Both the position numbers and the translations under genes were made by a program. From Serpula lacrymans var. lacrymans S7.9 (lineage: Eukaryota; Basidiomycota; Agaricomycetes; Boletales; Serpulaceae), in assembly GCF_000218685.1 (NCBI RefSeq), contig NW_006763308.1, positions 372,001 through 436,000 on the forward strand: a stretch of 64,000 nt of DNA. Reading direction: 5' to 3'. The notes beneath the pieces are model-generated. The model had not been told where the DNA came from, ran no database searches, and was given only the letters and a program-made list of their open reading frames with translations. Shown here in pieces: positions 33,916 through 44,880 of the stretch (positions within the stretch are counted from its first letter, which is position 1; every line of letters begins with the position of its first letter).

Positions 33916-34161
33916 ATGATTACACTACCTCAAAGGTATTGTGATAATCTACCTGATCCACCAGCTCCTGTTCCCCCACCAGAAATTTGTCCACTATTGA
34001 CAAGAGTAATTTTGCATGTCAAGGATACCATAGAAACTGTGGCAAACACATTCGATCTACTATGTAAATATGACCATCACCCTTCTTATGACCCTAATGT
34101 GCATATCACTTTAGGAGACTTTTCCAAGAAAGCTCAATCCACTGGTGAAACCAGTGATCGG
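33916..34161 (+). pseudogene. Plavaka-type transposase N-terminal fragment
   Basis: Plus-strand reading LPQRYCDNLPDPPAPVPPPE, then RVILHVKDTIETVANTFDL and YDHHPSYDPN. The pattern (R+YRD.LP.PP.P.., RVILRV..., YDPD) is what I recall from the N-terminal region of Plavaka-like DDE transposases in Agaricomycetes. The rest is absent because repeat D copy 1 begins at 34162. A minus-strand C-terminal Plavaka part is at 52.7-53.9 kb but belongs to another copy. Confidence 0.5.
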
Positions 34162-35953
34162 TGTCATGCAGCAAAGTTGATTGGTAGCATGGACAGGTGT
34201 CAATAATGAAGCAAATATTCAAAAGACTCGCCTTTGCGCCACACAGGCACAGTGCCACGTGGAATAGTAATTAATATTGCCTTTTTTGAACTTGTGGCTG
34301 ATCAGCATCACCTCTATTAGGCAATCCAGTCACGCTCACCTTTGCTTTTCCATCCGGTACTTTCCGCATTTTGGCATTTTGGCAAATTTCCGCGTCGCCA
34401 CTGGCTACACATTGCATTGCGCCCTCGCTTTTGTCATTTCCCTTACTCCCCTTCCTTTGCCTAGCCCCACCATGGGCCTCTTCCTCTCCTTTTTATTCTC
34501 ACCTGACGGTTGTTTCTGGATCCCCATTCTAATCCACTTGTTCGTCACCTCCACCCTCCTCCTCCTCATCTTATTTGCACCCCCACCATTTCTGATGTCA
34601 CCGCTTCCTATCCGCTTCCGTCGCCGATCCCTTGACTACCACGTGCCACTGCTGATGTCAGCAAAGCCCCGGCGGCCGGTCCAAATAGGGCAACAGGTCC
34701 ATCTTCATGACGTCGATCTGCCATCATATACTATCAAAACATTGGTCGCTCGTCTTGCCTGGTTGGAGTGTGGGTGGGTAGTTTTTGAGCTGGAGAAGGT
34801 TTGTCCCCTTGCGTCGCCCATGTTCATCGCTGTCCCATTCACTTGGGTACACTTATCTTTTGTCCATCGTCTTCGCTACAGCTACACCTACCACACGCTG
34901 CCTGGGACTCACTTGTTCCAAATTGGAACTACTCCTCTCCCTCCCTTGTTTAATCAGGTGGTCCAACACAACCAGTCCATTGGTAAGGCCATAGAACTGT
35001 CGGATTTGGACTAGGTGGTGGACCGGTGGCTCTAGGTTCTTTTTCTTCAGCAGAACATTCATTTACAGTGCGATTATTTTTGATTTTTGAATCATTTTTA
35101 TGGACACATATTTTTTAGAATGCCTGACTGACAATAAAGGAACTGTGTTGATACTAATAGTGTTTTGCCTTGCCCTTTTTTTACTGCATCTTCCCATGAC
35201 ATCATGATTTTCCTGCTCTCTTTTTGCTATTGGACTTTACTTTATGGCTGTACAAACCTGTGACATTACTCACAGCATTCATTGTTCTATCCCTTTCTTT
35301 TCCTTTTTTGACAATCTTATCCTGTACTACCTACACAGGATTTGTCAGCATACATTCCTTCCTTCATGTTCTTTCTCATTCTTTTTGCACAGCTATACTG
35401 TGCATAGCCTACTTTTCTTTTACTATATAAACCCCTGTATTTTACCTTGTAAAAAAAACAAAAAGAAGTCCAATCCAGACTTCTTCTCTACTCTCAAATT
35501 CACTACTCTGCTACTTGTGATCCAGTGTGGTCACAACACTTCCCACTTCTACCACTGTCAACTGCTGTCATCGTCACTTCCCACTTTTGAAGTCATTGTT
35601 ATCCCTTTCGATTAGAGTCCTTCTGAGCACTACAGTTTGTGCGTCAGGAGCCTGCTATCACTGGGAACCTCGTCACCATCCTAGTTATTCTCAAACCTAC
35701 CTTGTGCTACCATTAGCAAGGTAGTGCTCATCTATACTCGTCACTAAGCCCCTATCTTCTATAAATTTAACTATCCCTCCTCCTCAAAACCCACACTCAT
35801 ACACCTCTGGGTTTTACTTTGAAGGACCCTTATACATACCACCCCACAAACAACCAGAGCACCCACTGTTCTAGGAGGCAAAGCCCATAAACAAGTTCCG
35901 TGGAATCTGGGAGGATTGTGTGTTAGTTTGTTTTTGTGTGTGGTTTTCTAACA
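34162..35953 (+). mobile_element. LTR-like repeat D, copy 1 (1.79 kb)
   Basis: Starts TGTCATGCA and ends TTTTCTAACA, so the ends fit TG..CA. Nearly identical copies are at 36338-38126 (reverse) and 44881-46681. It holds a 245-codon open frame (34277-35014) conserved in all three copies, rich in Pro/Leu with FLSFLFSPDGCFW; no family recognised. A TATA box (ACTATATAAACCCC, near 35422) with a pyrimidine-rich leader in the plus direction suggests that this is the sense strand of a long LTR. After the end, 22 bp (35954-35975) are shared with copy 3, so a little internal sequence remains. No clear target duplication. Confidence 0.75.
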
Positions 35954-36126
35954 GCAGTTCTCATCATCGACAACGTGTTAATGGTGCTAGGACCAGCAGG
36001 TTGAGAGTGGTCCCCAGATTCTTGAGAGCGCTAAAAATATGTCCTGCACCTTTTATGCTGAGTCTAACTATTTGATAGCATTATTCTTGTTGGTAAGTTT
36101 GTAAAACACTTTGATAATTTGATGGG

Positions 36127-36337
36127 CTAGCTCTCCCTAATGATTTGGTCAATGAGTTGCTTGTAAATGGCTGATAGAAAACTACATATATTTTGTGCAG
36201 AATACTTGATAATACACACATAGTCACCCATAGCATGCATTTTATACATGTTCATATTAATTTTTTTCCTTCTTGGGAATATTGGGTTTTGAGCCTTCAG
36301 AATGTTATGTTGGTAGGCCATTTTTGATCTTCCTTGA
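36127..36337 (-). pseudogene. Transposase C-terminal fragment
   Basis: Minus strand reads GRSKMAYQHNILKAQNPIFP then INMNMYKMHAMGDYVCIIK. The KMHALGDYV-type block is familiar from the C-terminal part of several Agaricomycete DDE transposases, where it is followed by GTTD. Here the GTTD step is lost. D copy 2 begins exactly at its upstream side (36338). Low information, so the subfamily is not called. Confidence 0.4.
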
Positions 36338-38126
36338 ACACACAAAAACAAACTAACACACAATCCTCCCAGATTCCACGGAACTTGTTTATGGGCTTTG
36401 CCTCCTAGAACAGTGGGTGCTCTGGTTGTTTGTGGGGTGGTATGTATAATGGTCCTTCAAAGTAAAACCCAGAGGTGTATGAGTGTGGGTTTTGAGGAGG
36501 AGGGATAGTTGAATTTATAGAAGATAGGGGCTTAGGTGATGAGTATAGATGAGCACTACCTTGTTAATTGTAGCACAAGGTAGGTTTCAGAACAATGAGG
36601 ATGACGAGGTGACGAGGTTCCCAGTGATAGCAGGCTTCTGACGCACAAACTGTAGTGCTCAGAAGGACTCTAATTGAAAGGGATAACAATGACTTCAAAA
36701 GTGGGAAGTGACGATGACAGCAATTAACAGTGGTAGAAGTGGGAAGTGTTGTGACCACACTGGATCACAAGTAGCAGAGAGTAGTGAGCTTGAGAGTAGA
36801 GAAGAAGTCTGGATTGGACTTCTTTTTGTTTTTTTTACAAGGTAAAATACAGGGGTTTATATAGTAAAAGAAAAGTAGGCTATGCACAGTATAGCTGTGC
36901 AAAAAGAATGAGAAAGAACATGAAGGAAGGAATGTATGCTGACAAATCCTGTGTAGGTAGTACAGGATAAGATTGTCAAAAAAGGAAAAGAAAGGGATAG
37001 AACAATGAATGCTGTGAGTAATGTCACAGGTTTGTACAGCCATAAAGTAAAGTCCAATAGCAAAAAGAGAGCAGGAAAATCATGATGTCATGGGAAGATG
37101 CAGTAAAAAAAGGGCAAGGCAAAACACTATTAGTATCAACACAGTTCCTTTATTGTCAGTCAGGCATTCTAAAAAATATGTGTCCATAAAAATGATTCAA
37201 AAATCAAAAATAATCGCACTGTAAATGAATGTTCTGCTGAAGAAAAAGAACCTAGAGCCACCGGTCCACCACCTAGTCCAAATCCGACAGTTCTATGGCC
37301 TTACCAATGGACTGGTTGTGTTGGACCACCTGATTAAACAAGGGAGGGAGAGGAGTAGTTCCAATTTGGAACAAGTGAGTCCCAGGCAGCGTGTGGTAGG
37401 TGTAGCTGTAGCGAAGACGATGGACAAAAGATAAGTGTACCCAAGTGAATGGGACAGCGATGAACATGGGCGACGCAAGGGGACAAACCTTCTCCAGCTC
37501 AAAAACTACCCACCCACACTCCAACCAGGCAAGACGAGCGACCAATGTTTTGATAGTATATGATGGCAGATCGACGTCATGAAGATGGACCTGTTGCCCT
37601 ATTTGGACCGGCCGCCGGGGCTTTGCTGACATCAGCAGTGGCACGTGGTAGTCAAGGGATCGGCGACGGAAGCGGATAGGAAGCGGTGACATCAGAAATG
37701 GTGGGGGTGCAAATAAGATGAGGAGGAGGAGGGTGGAGGTGACGAACAAGTGGATTAGAATGGGGATCCAGAAACAACCGTCAGGTGAGAATAAAAAGGA
37801 GAGGAAGAGGCCCATGGTGGGGCTAGGCAAAGGAAGGGGAGTAAGGGAAATGACAAAAGCGAGGGCGCAATGCAATGTGTAGCCAGTGGTGACGCGAAAA
37901 TTTGCCAAAATGCCAAAATGCCAAAAGTACCGAATGGAAAAGCAAAGGTGAGCATGACTGGATTGCCTAATAGAGGTGGTGCTGATCAGCCACAAGTTCA
38001 AAAAAGGCAATATTAATTACTATTCCACGTGGCACTGTGCCTGTGTGGCGCAAAGGCGAGTCTTTTTGAATATTTGCTTCGTTATTGACACCTGTCCATG
38101 CTACCAATCAACTTTGGTGCATGACA
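36338..38126 (-). mobile_element. LTR-like repeat D, copy 2 (reverse)
   Basis: A 1.79-kb inverted copy of D1, separated from it by 384 bp. It lacks the last 13 or so bases (GGTTTTCTAACA). The 245-codon frame is open at 37273-38010 with a handful of changes. Together D1 and D2 make a very large inverted repeat. Confidence 0.85.
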
Positions 38127-38445
38127 CCAGTTATTTGTACAACAGAATCTGGGCCTTCTTCTACAATCAGCAAGTTGCTGAGATGAAGGCCCAGGGAAAA
38201 GAGTTCGGATCTTAGGTCACTTGGGTGCCTTCGCTCCTATTAATGATGAAGTAAACCACAACAAGGTGGCCCCTGCTCCGGGGTGTTACACGAGCAATAA
38301 AGGAAAGGGGGTGGCTCCCCAATCTGTAAATAAAATTATAAATCTATTATCTGAAGTATGTACTTGTATGAAGAATTGTGATTGTAATAATTATGATACT
38401 ACCGCTGCACCAGTGTCTCCCTTGGAGCGTGGGAACGGGCCCTAA
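38127..38445 (+). pseudogene. Fragment of unknown coding sequence after D2
   Basis: Plus strand: LYNRIWAFFYNQQVAEMKAQ ends at 38215, and a second frame (38221-38445) reads APGCYTSNKGKGVAPQSVNK and CTCMKNCDCNN. Not recognised. It may be the remainder of the gene into which D2 inserted. Confidence 0.3.
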
Positions 38446-39263
38446 ACAATTTTGGTTTTCGGAAATTTTTCTTTCGATCTGCCATTGTATTGCATCACAG
38501 TCACAGTAAGCAAAACTATTCATATTTTACTCTTCGCTTCAGTTACATCTGTGTTATATGACGCTGTGGAAACTTCCTAGGTTCTCTGATGCCACTGCCA
38601 TCTCTAGGACTCGGATAAGATATGTTCTGCCAGAACCAAACTTGCTAAACGCGACGTGACTCCATCGATTGACGCCCACTGAAGGCACGCTGTATCCTTA
38701 TACAGGGCGCTGACACTTGCCATACGTCTCCTGAGGCCTGAGGGTTCAAATGGCCGTTCTGTGATGCGGATGTGATCCATCAGATTATGATAATCAAATG
38801 GTTCCTATCTAGTTAGTAATTTACTATAAGCTGTTTCTCATAAACTGAGACCTATGCATTGAGCTAAGTAGCACCCGGACTTACGCTGAATTCAGATGGA
38901 ACGCTCGTATTCATGATAGAATCTGTCCAGCATGATTCAGTGTTTCGTGCTGACATCCGATGTACTTGATTGTCTTGATGGCTCTCAGCGCTCAGCGCTC
39001 AACTCTCAGGCAATGGCTAAATTCGCTCAGCCATGATTCAGATATATGTATCAACGGTCCATCAACATCATGATGATACAGTCATCCTTATCTACATCAT
39101 GGGCAGTGTGCGGCTTAAAGCGACACAAAGGTAAATAGGAACAAGCAACTTACATGACATCTCTCTTGATAACTTGGAAGATGCCATGATATAAAGCCTG
39201 TCAGTCCACCGTGTCGTAGTTACCGCAGTTCACAATTGCCAACCGCTTACTACCCACGTCACC
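38446..39263. promoter_or_regulatory. Upstream region of the A-T-R gene
   Basis: About 800 bp without transposon similarity or long frames. It is less AT-biased than the repeats around it and has a duplicated CTCAGCGCT near 38985-39000. It probably contains the promoter of the A-T-R gene. A clear TATA is not evident, though GATATAAAGCC stands at about 39188, some 75 bp before the ATG. Confidence 0.4.
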
Positions 39264-42200
39264 ATGATTACTCCTCCAGACCGTTTGCTCCCGCTGCCTC
39301 CTCAGACACAAGCTCGTTCCTCTGCCACATTCCGACCCCCTCCCTTAGATGGTTCCCTTGCTCTCCCTCAGCTATATGCTTGGCATCTGGACCATACGCC
39401 GAATCACCGCTTATTCATCTATGCTGATCAGGATGGCAGTGTAAAAACCATCTATTGGCCTGAGGCAGTAAGAGCTATGTACACAGGGGCTCGTATAATC
39501 AAAGATCGCTTGCAGCAGCAAACGGATGCATCGAAAGCGATTGTTGTAGCGATTCTCGCAGGCTCAGGTATTTGATCACGTTGAATACCTTTGTTTGACG
39601 TCTTTCCATTCATAACTTCCGCAAGATACGATCCCTTATTTCATTACGCTCATGAGTATCATGTGCGCTAACTTGATAGCCTTTCCGATCTCACCCCGAA
39701 ATTCAGCATCAGCGGTAGCTCACCTCATCAGCAAAGTAGGCATCGATCACATACTCGTCGGACGCGAGCAGTCTATGCGGGACCTTTCTCTGGCTGCATT
39801 TGACAAACTGAAAACTCAATACCCATCTACTCCAACCCCTGAGCTGTCACCCATGTTGATTTTTGAGGACCTTTTCTTTCCCGTTGATGTAGGCGCACCA
39901 ATCAAGCATTTTTTGTACGAAAACAAAGGTCCCGATGAAATTGCCATGTTTTTGCACTCGTCAGGTTCGTATACCTCCGCCGCAAACTATGTTTTAATTT
40001 TCCCATATTCTTTCAATCAGGATCCACTGCGTATCCTAAACCCATCCCATTCACCAATCATCGTCTTGTGCAAATGTCCCTTATTCCATGGTATGGAGAG
40101 CGTGATCTCACGGATCAGATTCTATCTCTGCATACCATGCCCATGTATCACGGTATGGGAATGACGCAGCTATGCTGGACGGTATGATTTTGCCTGATAC
40201 ATCGTTAAGGATTCGATGTTATATTTTTGCTAGATGTCATGTGGACTTGTCGCGAGCGCGTTTGCTCCACAAAGCCCAACTCTTGTACCAACGCCGGAAA
40301 GTCTATTCAAGGCGGCCAAAGCCACGAAAAGCGACATCATATTCTGTGTCCCCACTTTCATCGAAGTTAAAATGTTCACTTTGCGTATGACCCTTTTATT
40401 TGATGTTTGTGTATATAGGCGTGGTCTCACAATCCCGATTACGTCAAATGGCTTGCAACTCGTGGGGGAGTGGTATGTATGACTGCTGGTATTCAGGCAG
40501 GCTTTTCTTAGCATTTCAAGCAGCTCTTTGGTGGTGGTCCTTTGAATCAGGAGGTAGGAGATAATTTGGCAGCGAAAGGAGTTAGCATATTCAACCTTTA
40601 TGGCTCGTATGTCTATCCTCTCTCAATACCATCGAGTGTCACTCACGTAAAATTGTTATCAGTACTGAAGCTGGCATTATAAGCATTATATTACCTTGTT
40701 AGCGTGATATCTACTCATGAACAGGCCTTGTAACTGACCGCTTTACAGCTAAAGCCGGGTACGATTGGGAGTACTTTAAATTCCCCGCTTTAATCACACC
40801 TGAAATGGTACCGAATGGCAACAATACGTTTGAGCTTGTTATAGTCGTAAGTGGTGTAATATTGGTCTATTTGTTTGTTTGATATATGGCATTGCTGTTA
40901 ATGTTGTAGGCGAACAATCTTTGCCGACCCAGTGTAATCAACACTATTATAGGTGGAATAGACGCTTATTCTACTTCGGACCTCCTCAGCCCACATCCTA
41001 CGAAAACAGGTTACTGGAAAGTGTATGGCCGCACCGACGATCAGATTATGCATAGTACTGGAGAGAAGGTTAGCCCTAGCAACCCATACTGATTGATAAA
41101 CTTAACCCAGTGTCAACTATTGAAGACAAATCCAGGCCCTTTGGGTGAGTAGCGTCAGCAATACTACGCTTTTCTTAACCATTATATATTGAATAGAAAA
41201 CACTCTGAATCAAAGCCCGTTTATTCAATCTTCTGTTATATTCGGTCGTGGACGATTTCAGGCTGGCGTAATTGTGGACCCCAAGCTTGCTTATCATATT
41301 GATCCATCCGACGAGGGTGCGCTCGCTGAGCTCAGAAACAAAATTTGGTGATTACATTGAACCAATCCAACTAGATTGAAACACTCAACTTGTCTAGGCC
41401 GATGGTTGAACGTTTGAACGAGTATGCACCACAGCACTCCAGGTTATTCAAGGAGGTACCCTCGTATTATCGTTTCCACATTACGATAGTTGTTTATTCC
41501 TCCTATTACTAAGATGATCATCGTCTCGAAGCCTTCAAAACCGTTTACATATACTGCAAAAAACACAGCTCGCCGACAAGCCATTCTCGATGACTACGAG
41601 GAGGAGATTAATGCAGTTTACGATGCGGTTGAAGAGAGCACACAGGCAACTATTGCTCCACCTGCCCAATGGGACCTCGCTTCTACTACTGAGTTCATCC
41701 GTGGAGTTATGAGCTCTGTCTTGTCGAGGAATGTTTCAGACTACGATGATGTCTTTCAGCATGGGTGTGACAGGTACTAAATTTTATTTAGTGATTGGGG
41801 AGTGAAACTAATACGTATTGCCTGTAGTCTTCAAGCGACGTGGATCCGTAACACTATTCTCCGAGCTATACGTGATTCGACAAGGTTTGACACCCGCCAG
41901 ATCGTTGGTAACTTTATCTACGACTACCCTACCGTAGCTACTTTAAGCAAGTTCATCCATAACTTGCTATTTGGATGCGGCGGCGACATTCAAAAAATTG
42001 GCGCGGTCGAAACAATGCGCTTAATCGCGTCAAGATACTCACAAAACTTCCCCAGCCGCAAAACCAACCGCACTGTGACAAGTTCAGGAAGGTCAACCGT
42101 TTTGCTGACAGGTTCAACTGGTGCTCTCGGTTGCTATCTCCTCGTTGGACTCCTATCGCATCCCAATGTTTCACGTGTGTATGCACTAAATCGAGGGCAT

Positions 42201-43467
42201 CACGATGGGAAAACGCTAGTGCAAAGACAGGAGGAGGCTCTATTGAATTTTGGGCTTGATGTCGGAGCTTTGGATTCTGACAACGTTGTTCTATGTGAGG
42301 GGGATCCTGCTAGTGAATTCTTCAACCTCTCTAGTGCCCTGTATGAAGAAGTCAGTCAGTCATGTTGTAGCTTCTTATATAGTAATGCTGACTGCTCCAT
42401 AGATGCAACGTTCTGTGACACATATCATCCATAACGGTAAATCTAATTATGATATCACTGTACTCAGACTTACGGCTATATTCCTTTCTAGCTTGGCGTG
42501 TCGATTTCAACCCCACCTTGACGACGTTTGAAATCAATATCAAGGGACTTCGCAATTTAATCGATTTCTCACTATTATCACCTCTACAGAAGCCAGCCCG
42601 ACTACTTTATGCCAGCTCTATAGGTGTTTTTCGAAGTACGTGCATTTTCTATCATTTGTAGTTGCGGGTGATATTCAATTCAGCCAGCAGATGTGGAAAG
42701 CAACGCACTGCTTATGGAGCAACCCATCGAGCCGGAGATTGCCGTGGGCACAGGCTACAGCGAGTCAAAATGGGTTTCTGAGAACATATTGTGCGAAGCA
42801 GCAGAACACACAGAAATGGAAGTGTTGATAGTGCGCGTTGGACAGCTATCTGGAGGTTTGAATGGAGCATGGAATATCACCGAATGGCTCCCTGCCCTAG
42901 TTCAGAGTGCTAGTATTTTAGGGCTTTTACCTGATGATCATAAGGTATTTAAGGTGGCCTTAATATTTGAATGAGCTGATCCCCAAGAAAATGAACTTTT
43001 TCTAGCAAGTGTCATGGATTCCGCTCGATATTGCAGCCTCTGCATTTATAGACTTCTGTACCGCATCAAAATTTCCTTCAAAGCGTATCGTCCATCTCAT
43101 TCATCCACGTCCTGTTCGCTGGTCATCCCTCGCTGCCGTTCTGTCGTCGGAGTTTTCTGTACCACTTGTGCCCTACACTGAGTGGCTGTCAAGGCTTGAA
43201 CAAGAAGCTGTCGATGCAGAGGATAATTCTAGTGACCTAAAGGTTACTGGATATATTCGTGCTCTACGACTGCAGTCGTTTTTCAAGCACATCGCTACGA
43301 AGACGGCCAGTTCTGAAGCGTTTGGGTTCGACTCATTTGATACTAGGGAAGCTATTGCCTTATCGTCTCAGCTGGCAAATCCCGCCCTCCGTCAGCTTGG
43401 GCGTGAGGATGTCAAAAATTGGCTGGGCTACTGGCGTAACAAAGGGCTACTGGAAAAGCGAGAGTGA
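39264..43467 (+). CDS. Adenylation-thiolation-reductase (A-T-R) NRPS-like enzyme
   Basis: A carboxylic-acid reductase-type megasynthase: the A domain activates an acid with ATP, the T domain carries it on phosphopantetheine, and the R domain releases it by NAD(P)H reduction. Eighteen exons (39264-39567, 39626-39964, 40021-40181, 40234-40365, 40419-40472, 40521-40606, 40663-40697, 40749-40846, 40910-41068, 41126-41144, 41197-41347, 41398-41455, 41514-41773, 41828-42350, 42403-42436, 42492-42635, 42688-42944, 43006-43467) give 1091 codons with every phase closing. Motifs: HSSGSTAYPKP near 212, NLYGSTEAG near 355, YGRTDDQI near 442, HGCDSLQA with the carrier Ser 619, TGSTGALG (NADP) at 713-720, and YSESK catalytic Tyr 876/Lys 880. 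Intact and presumably expressed. The family includes aminoadipate-reductase-like and aryl-acid-reductase enzymes; the substrate is not predictable here. Confidence 0.93.
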
Positions 43468-44243
43468 CAGCAGTCGCATTCATGAATAACATTAGAATAG
43501 ATCGTATTTTAGCTACACTGCCGATTCGCCCAAAGCTGGCCTCTAAACATGACCCAATGTTTGTAATTATAATTTCGTCTAAATACCGCAAAGCAGCACG
43601 GAGTTACCTCTTCCCCAATGGGTTGTAGTGCGTAGAAAAAAATCAATCGAGGGTCCGCCTCTGGCATTATGCCCTATCGCCATGCACTTAAACTGCAGGT
43701 TTGGTTGGGGTTTGGAGCAAAGTGCCGGAGAACCGAACTGAACATGAATCTTGAAGGTAGGGGGCGAGGGTTGAAGCCCAGTCGGAAACGACAAAATATA
43801 TACCGAATTACATCGAATTTCGTCGGATATTCAATGTGATTCGGTATATATCTTAAAACTACCGTAACCCTAGATTATTTTCGAAAGTAAAAGACTAGTA
43901 TCTAACCACGGCGATAGCATAGAAATCATCAGACTCCAAACCAGTCGACAGATGTGTGTATATGCTACATCCTAGTGCTTAGTGATTATATAATCTGATT
44001 GTATAATTATCCGAAAATTTACTGAAACTTGAGTTGAGCGTTATGATAACACACATGGCCGACTGGCACAACTTGTAGTGGCGCCAGATTTGGCCCTATT
44101 TGCCCCTCCGCTCCGTCCACTCAAATCAAGCAGGTCGTTGTTGGATCACAGATTTAACGTTTACGATACAACAGACATTCAAACCCACACGTGACCTTTT
44201 CTCGTGTCTTTATATACTCATTCTACCACTTTGTATGTTTCCC
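43468..44243. other. Intergenic 3' of the A-T-R gene
   Basis: No gene. An inverted repeat AATATATACCGAAT / GATTCGGTATATAT lies near 43793-43853 around a CGAATTTCG palindrome. Otherwise unique AT-rich sequence. Confidence 0.5.
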
Positions 44244-44389
44244 TCATCTGTTCTGATTACAGTTGAGGGTATGTCTTTTGTTTCTTTATTTTACATTATC
44301 CTAACTAATACCATACCGTTGTAGTATTGACTATCACTAGGTATAATATCATCTGTTCTGATTACAGTTGAGGTATTGACTATCACTAG
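44244..44389 (+). repeat. Intron-containing segment followed by its exact spliced copy
   Basis: Segment 1 is TCATCTGTTCTGATTACAG + TTGAGG (44244-44268), then a 56-nt intron-like piece GTATGT..CTAACTAA..TTGTAG (44269-44324), then TATTGACTATCACTAG (44325-44340). After an 8-base spacer GTATAATA, segment 2 (44349-44389) repeats both flanks joined exactly at the splice point and without the 56 nt. Donor, branch-like CTAAC and acceptor are all canonical. The simplest reading is duplication through a spliced RNA intermediate. Confidence 0.8.
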
Positions 44390-44639
44390 TTTCTAAAGTT
44401 GTGACCAAAGTCCGGGGAACATTAATTGGTGTTGTAAACATAGAAAACAATTAAGCGATCTATATTCTGCCACGAGTGAAATGGGCTGTGAGTGAGCTGC
44501 AAGGATACAGTGTTGTGCAAGGAATGTAAAACAAGATTATAGCAACATATATAAGGACCTGACTGCCCTATGCTAACCTAAGGACACCACCACAATACCA
44601 GAAAACAGTACTGCAAGCCGGTTAAGTAACTTTATAGCA

Positions 44640-44866
44640 TGTCTACAACAGAATGAACTTACACCTCCAGGAGTGATCCAAGGAGTTTTACAGAGCGACG
44701 GACCTAGTCACAAAACAGCCTGGGAGTCGCTTATATGCAATGCACAAAGGATATGTACTGTGCTACACAAGCAGTCGGCCGCTCACCAGTCAGTATTTTC
44801 ATGGGCATTTGGGCTTGTTAGTGGGGTGTTAGTGGGGTGTTGTGCAAGGAGGTTGAAGAACTGAGC
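44640..44866 (+). pseudogene. Fragment of unknown protein before D3
   Basis: Plus strand: IQGVLQSDGPSHKTAWESL, then ICTVLHKQSAAHQSVFSW and FGLVSGVLVGCCARR. Not recognised. It stops 15 bp before repeat D copy 3 and may be the end of a gene that the repeat entered or lies next to. Confidence 0.3.
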
Positions 44867-44880
44867 CAAGAGCAACACAG

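Noticed and set aside
34277..35014. 245-codon frame in repeat D as a host gene
   Set aside because: It recurs in all three repeat copies and matches no family I know. It is treated as part of the repeat, with the open frame noted as a finding.
39264..43467. Several separate ORFs in the A-T-R locus
   Set aside because: Canonical introns join them in phase into one 1091-codon protein with ordered A, T and R domains.
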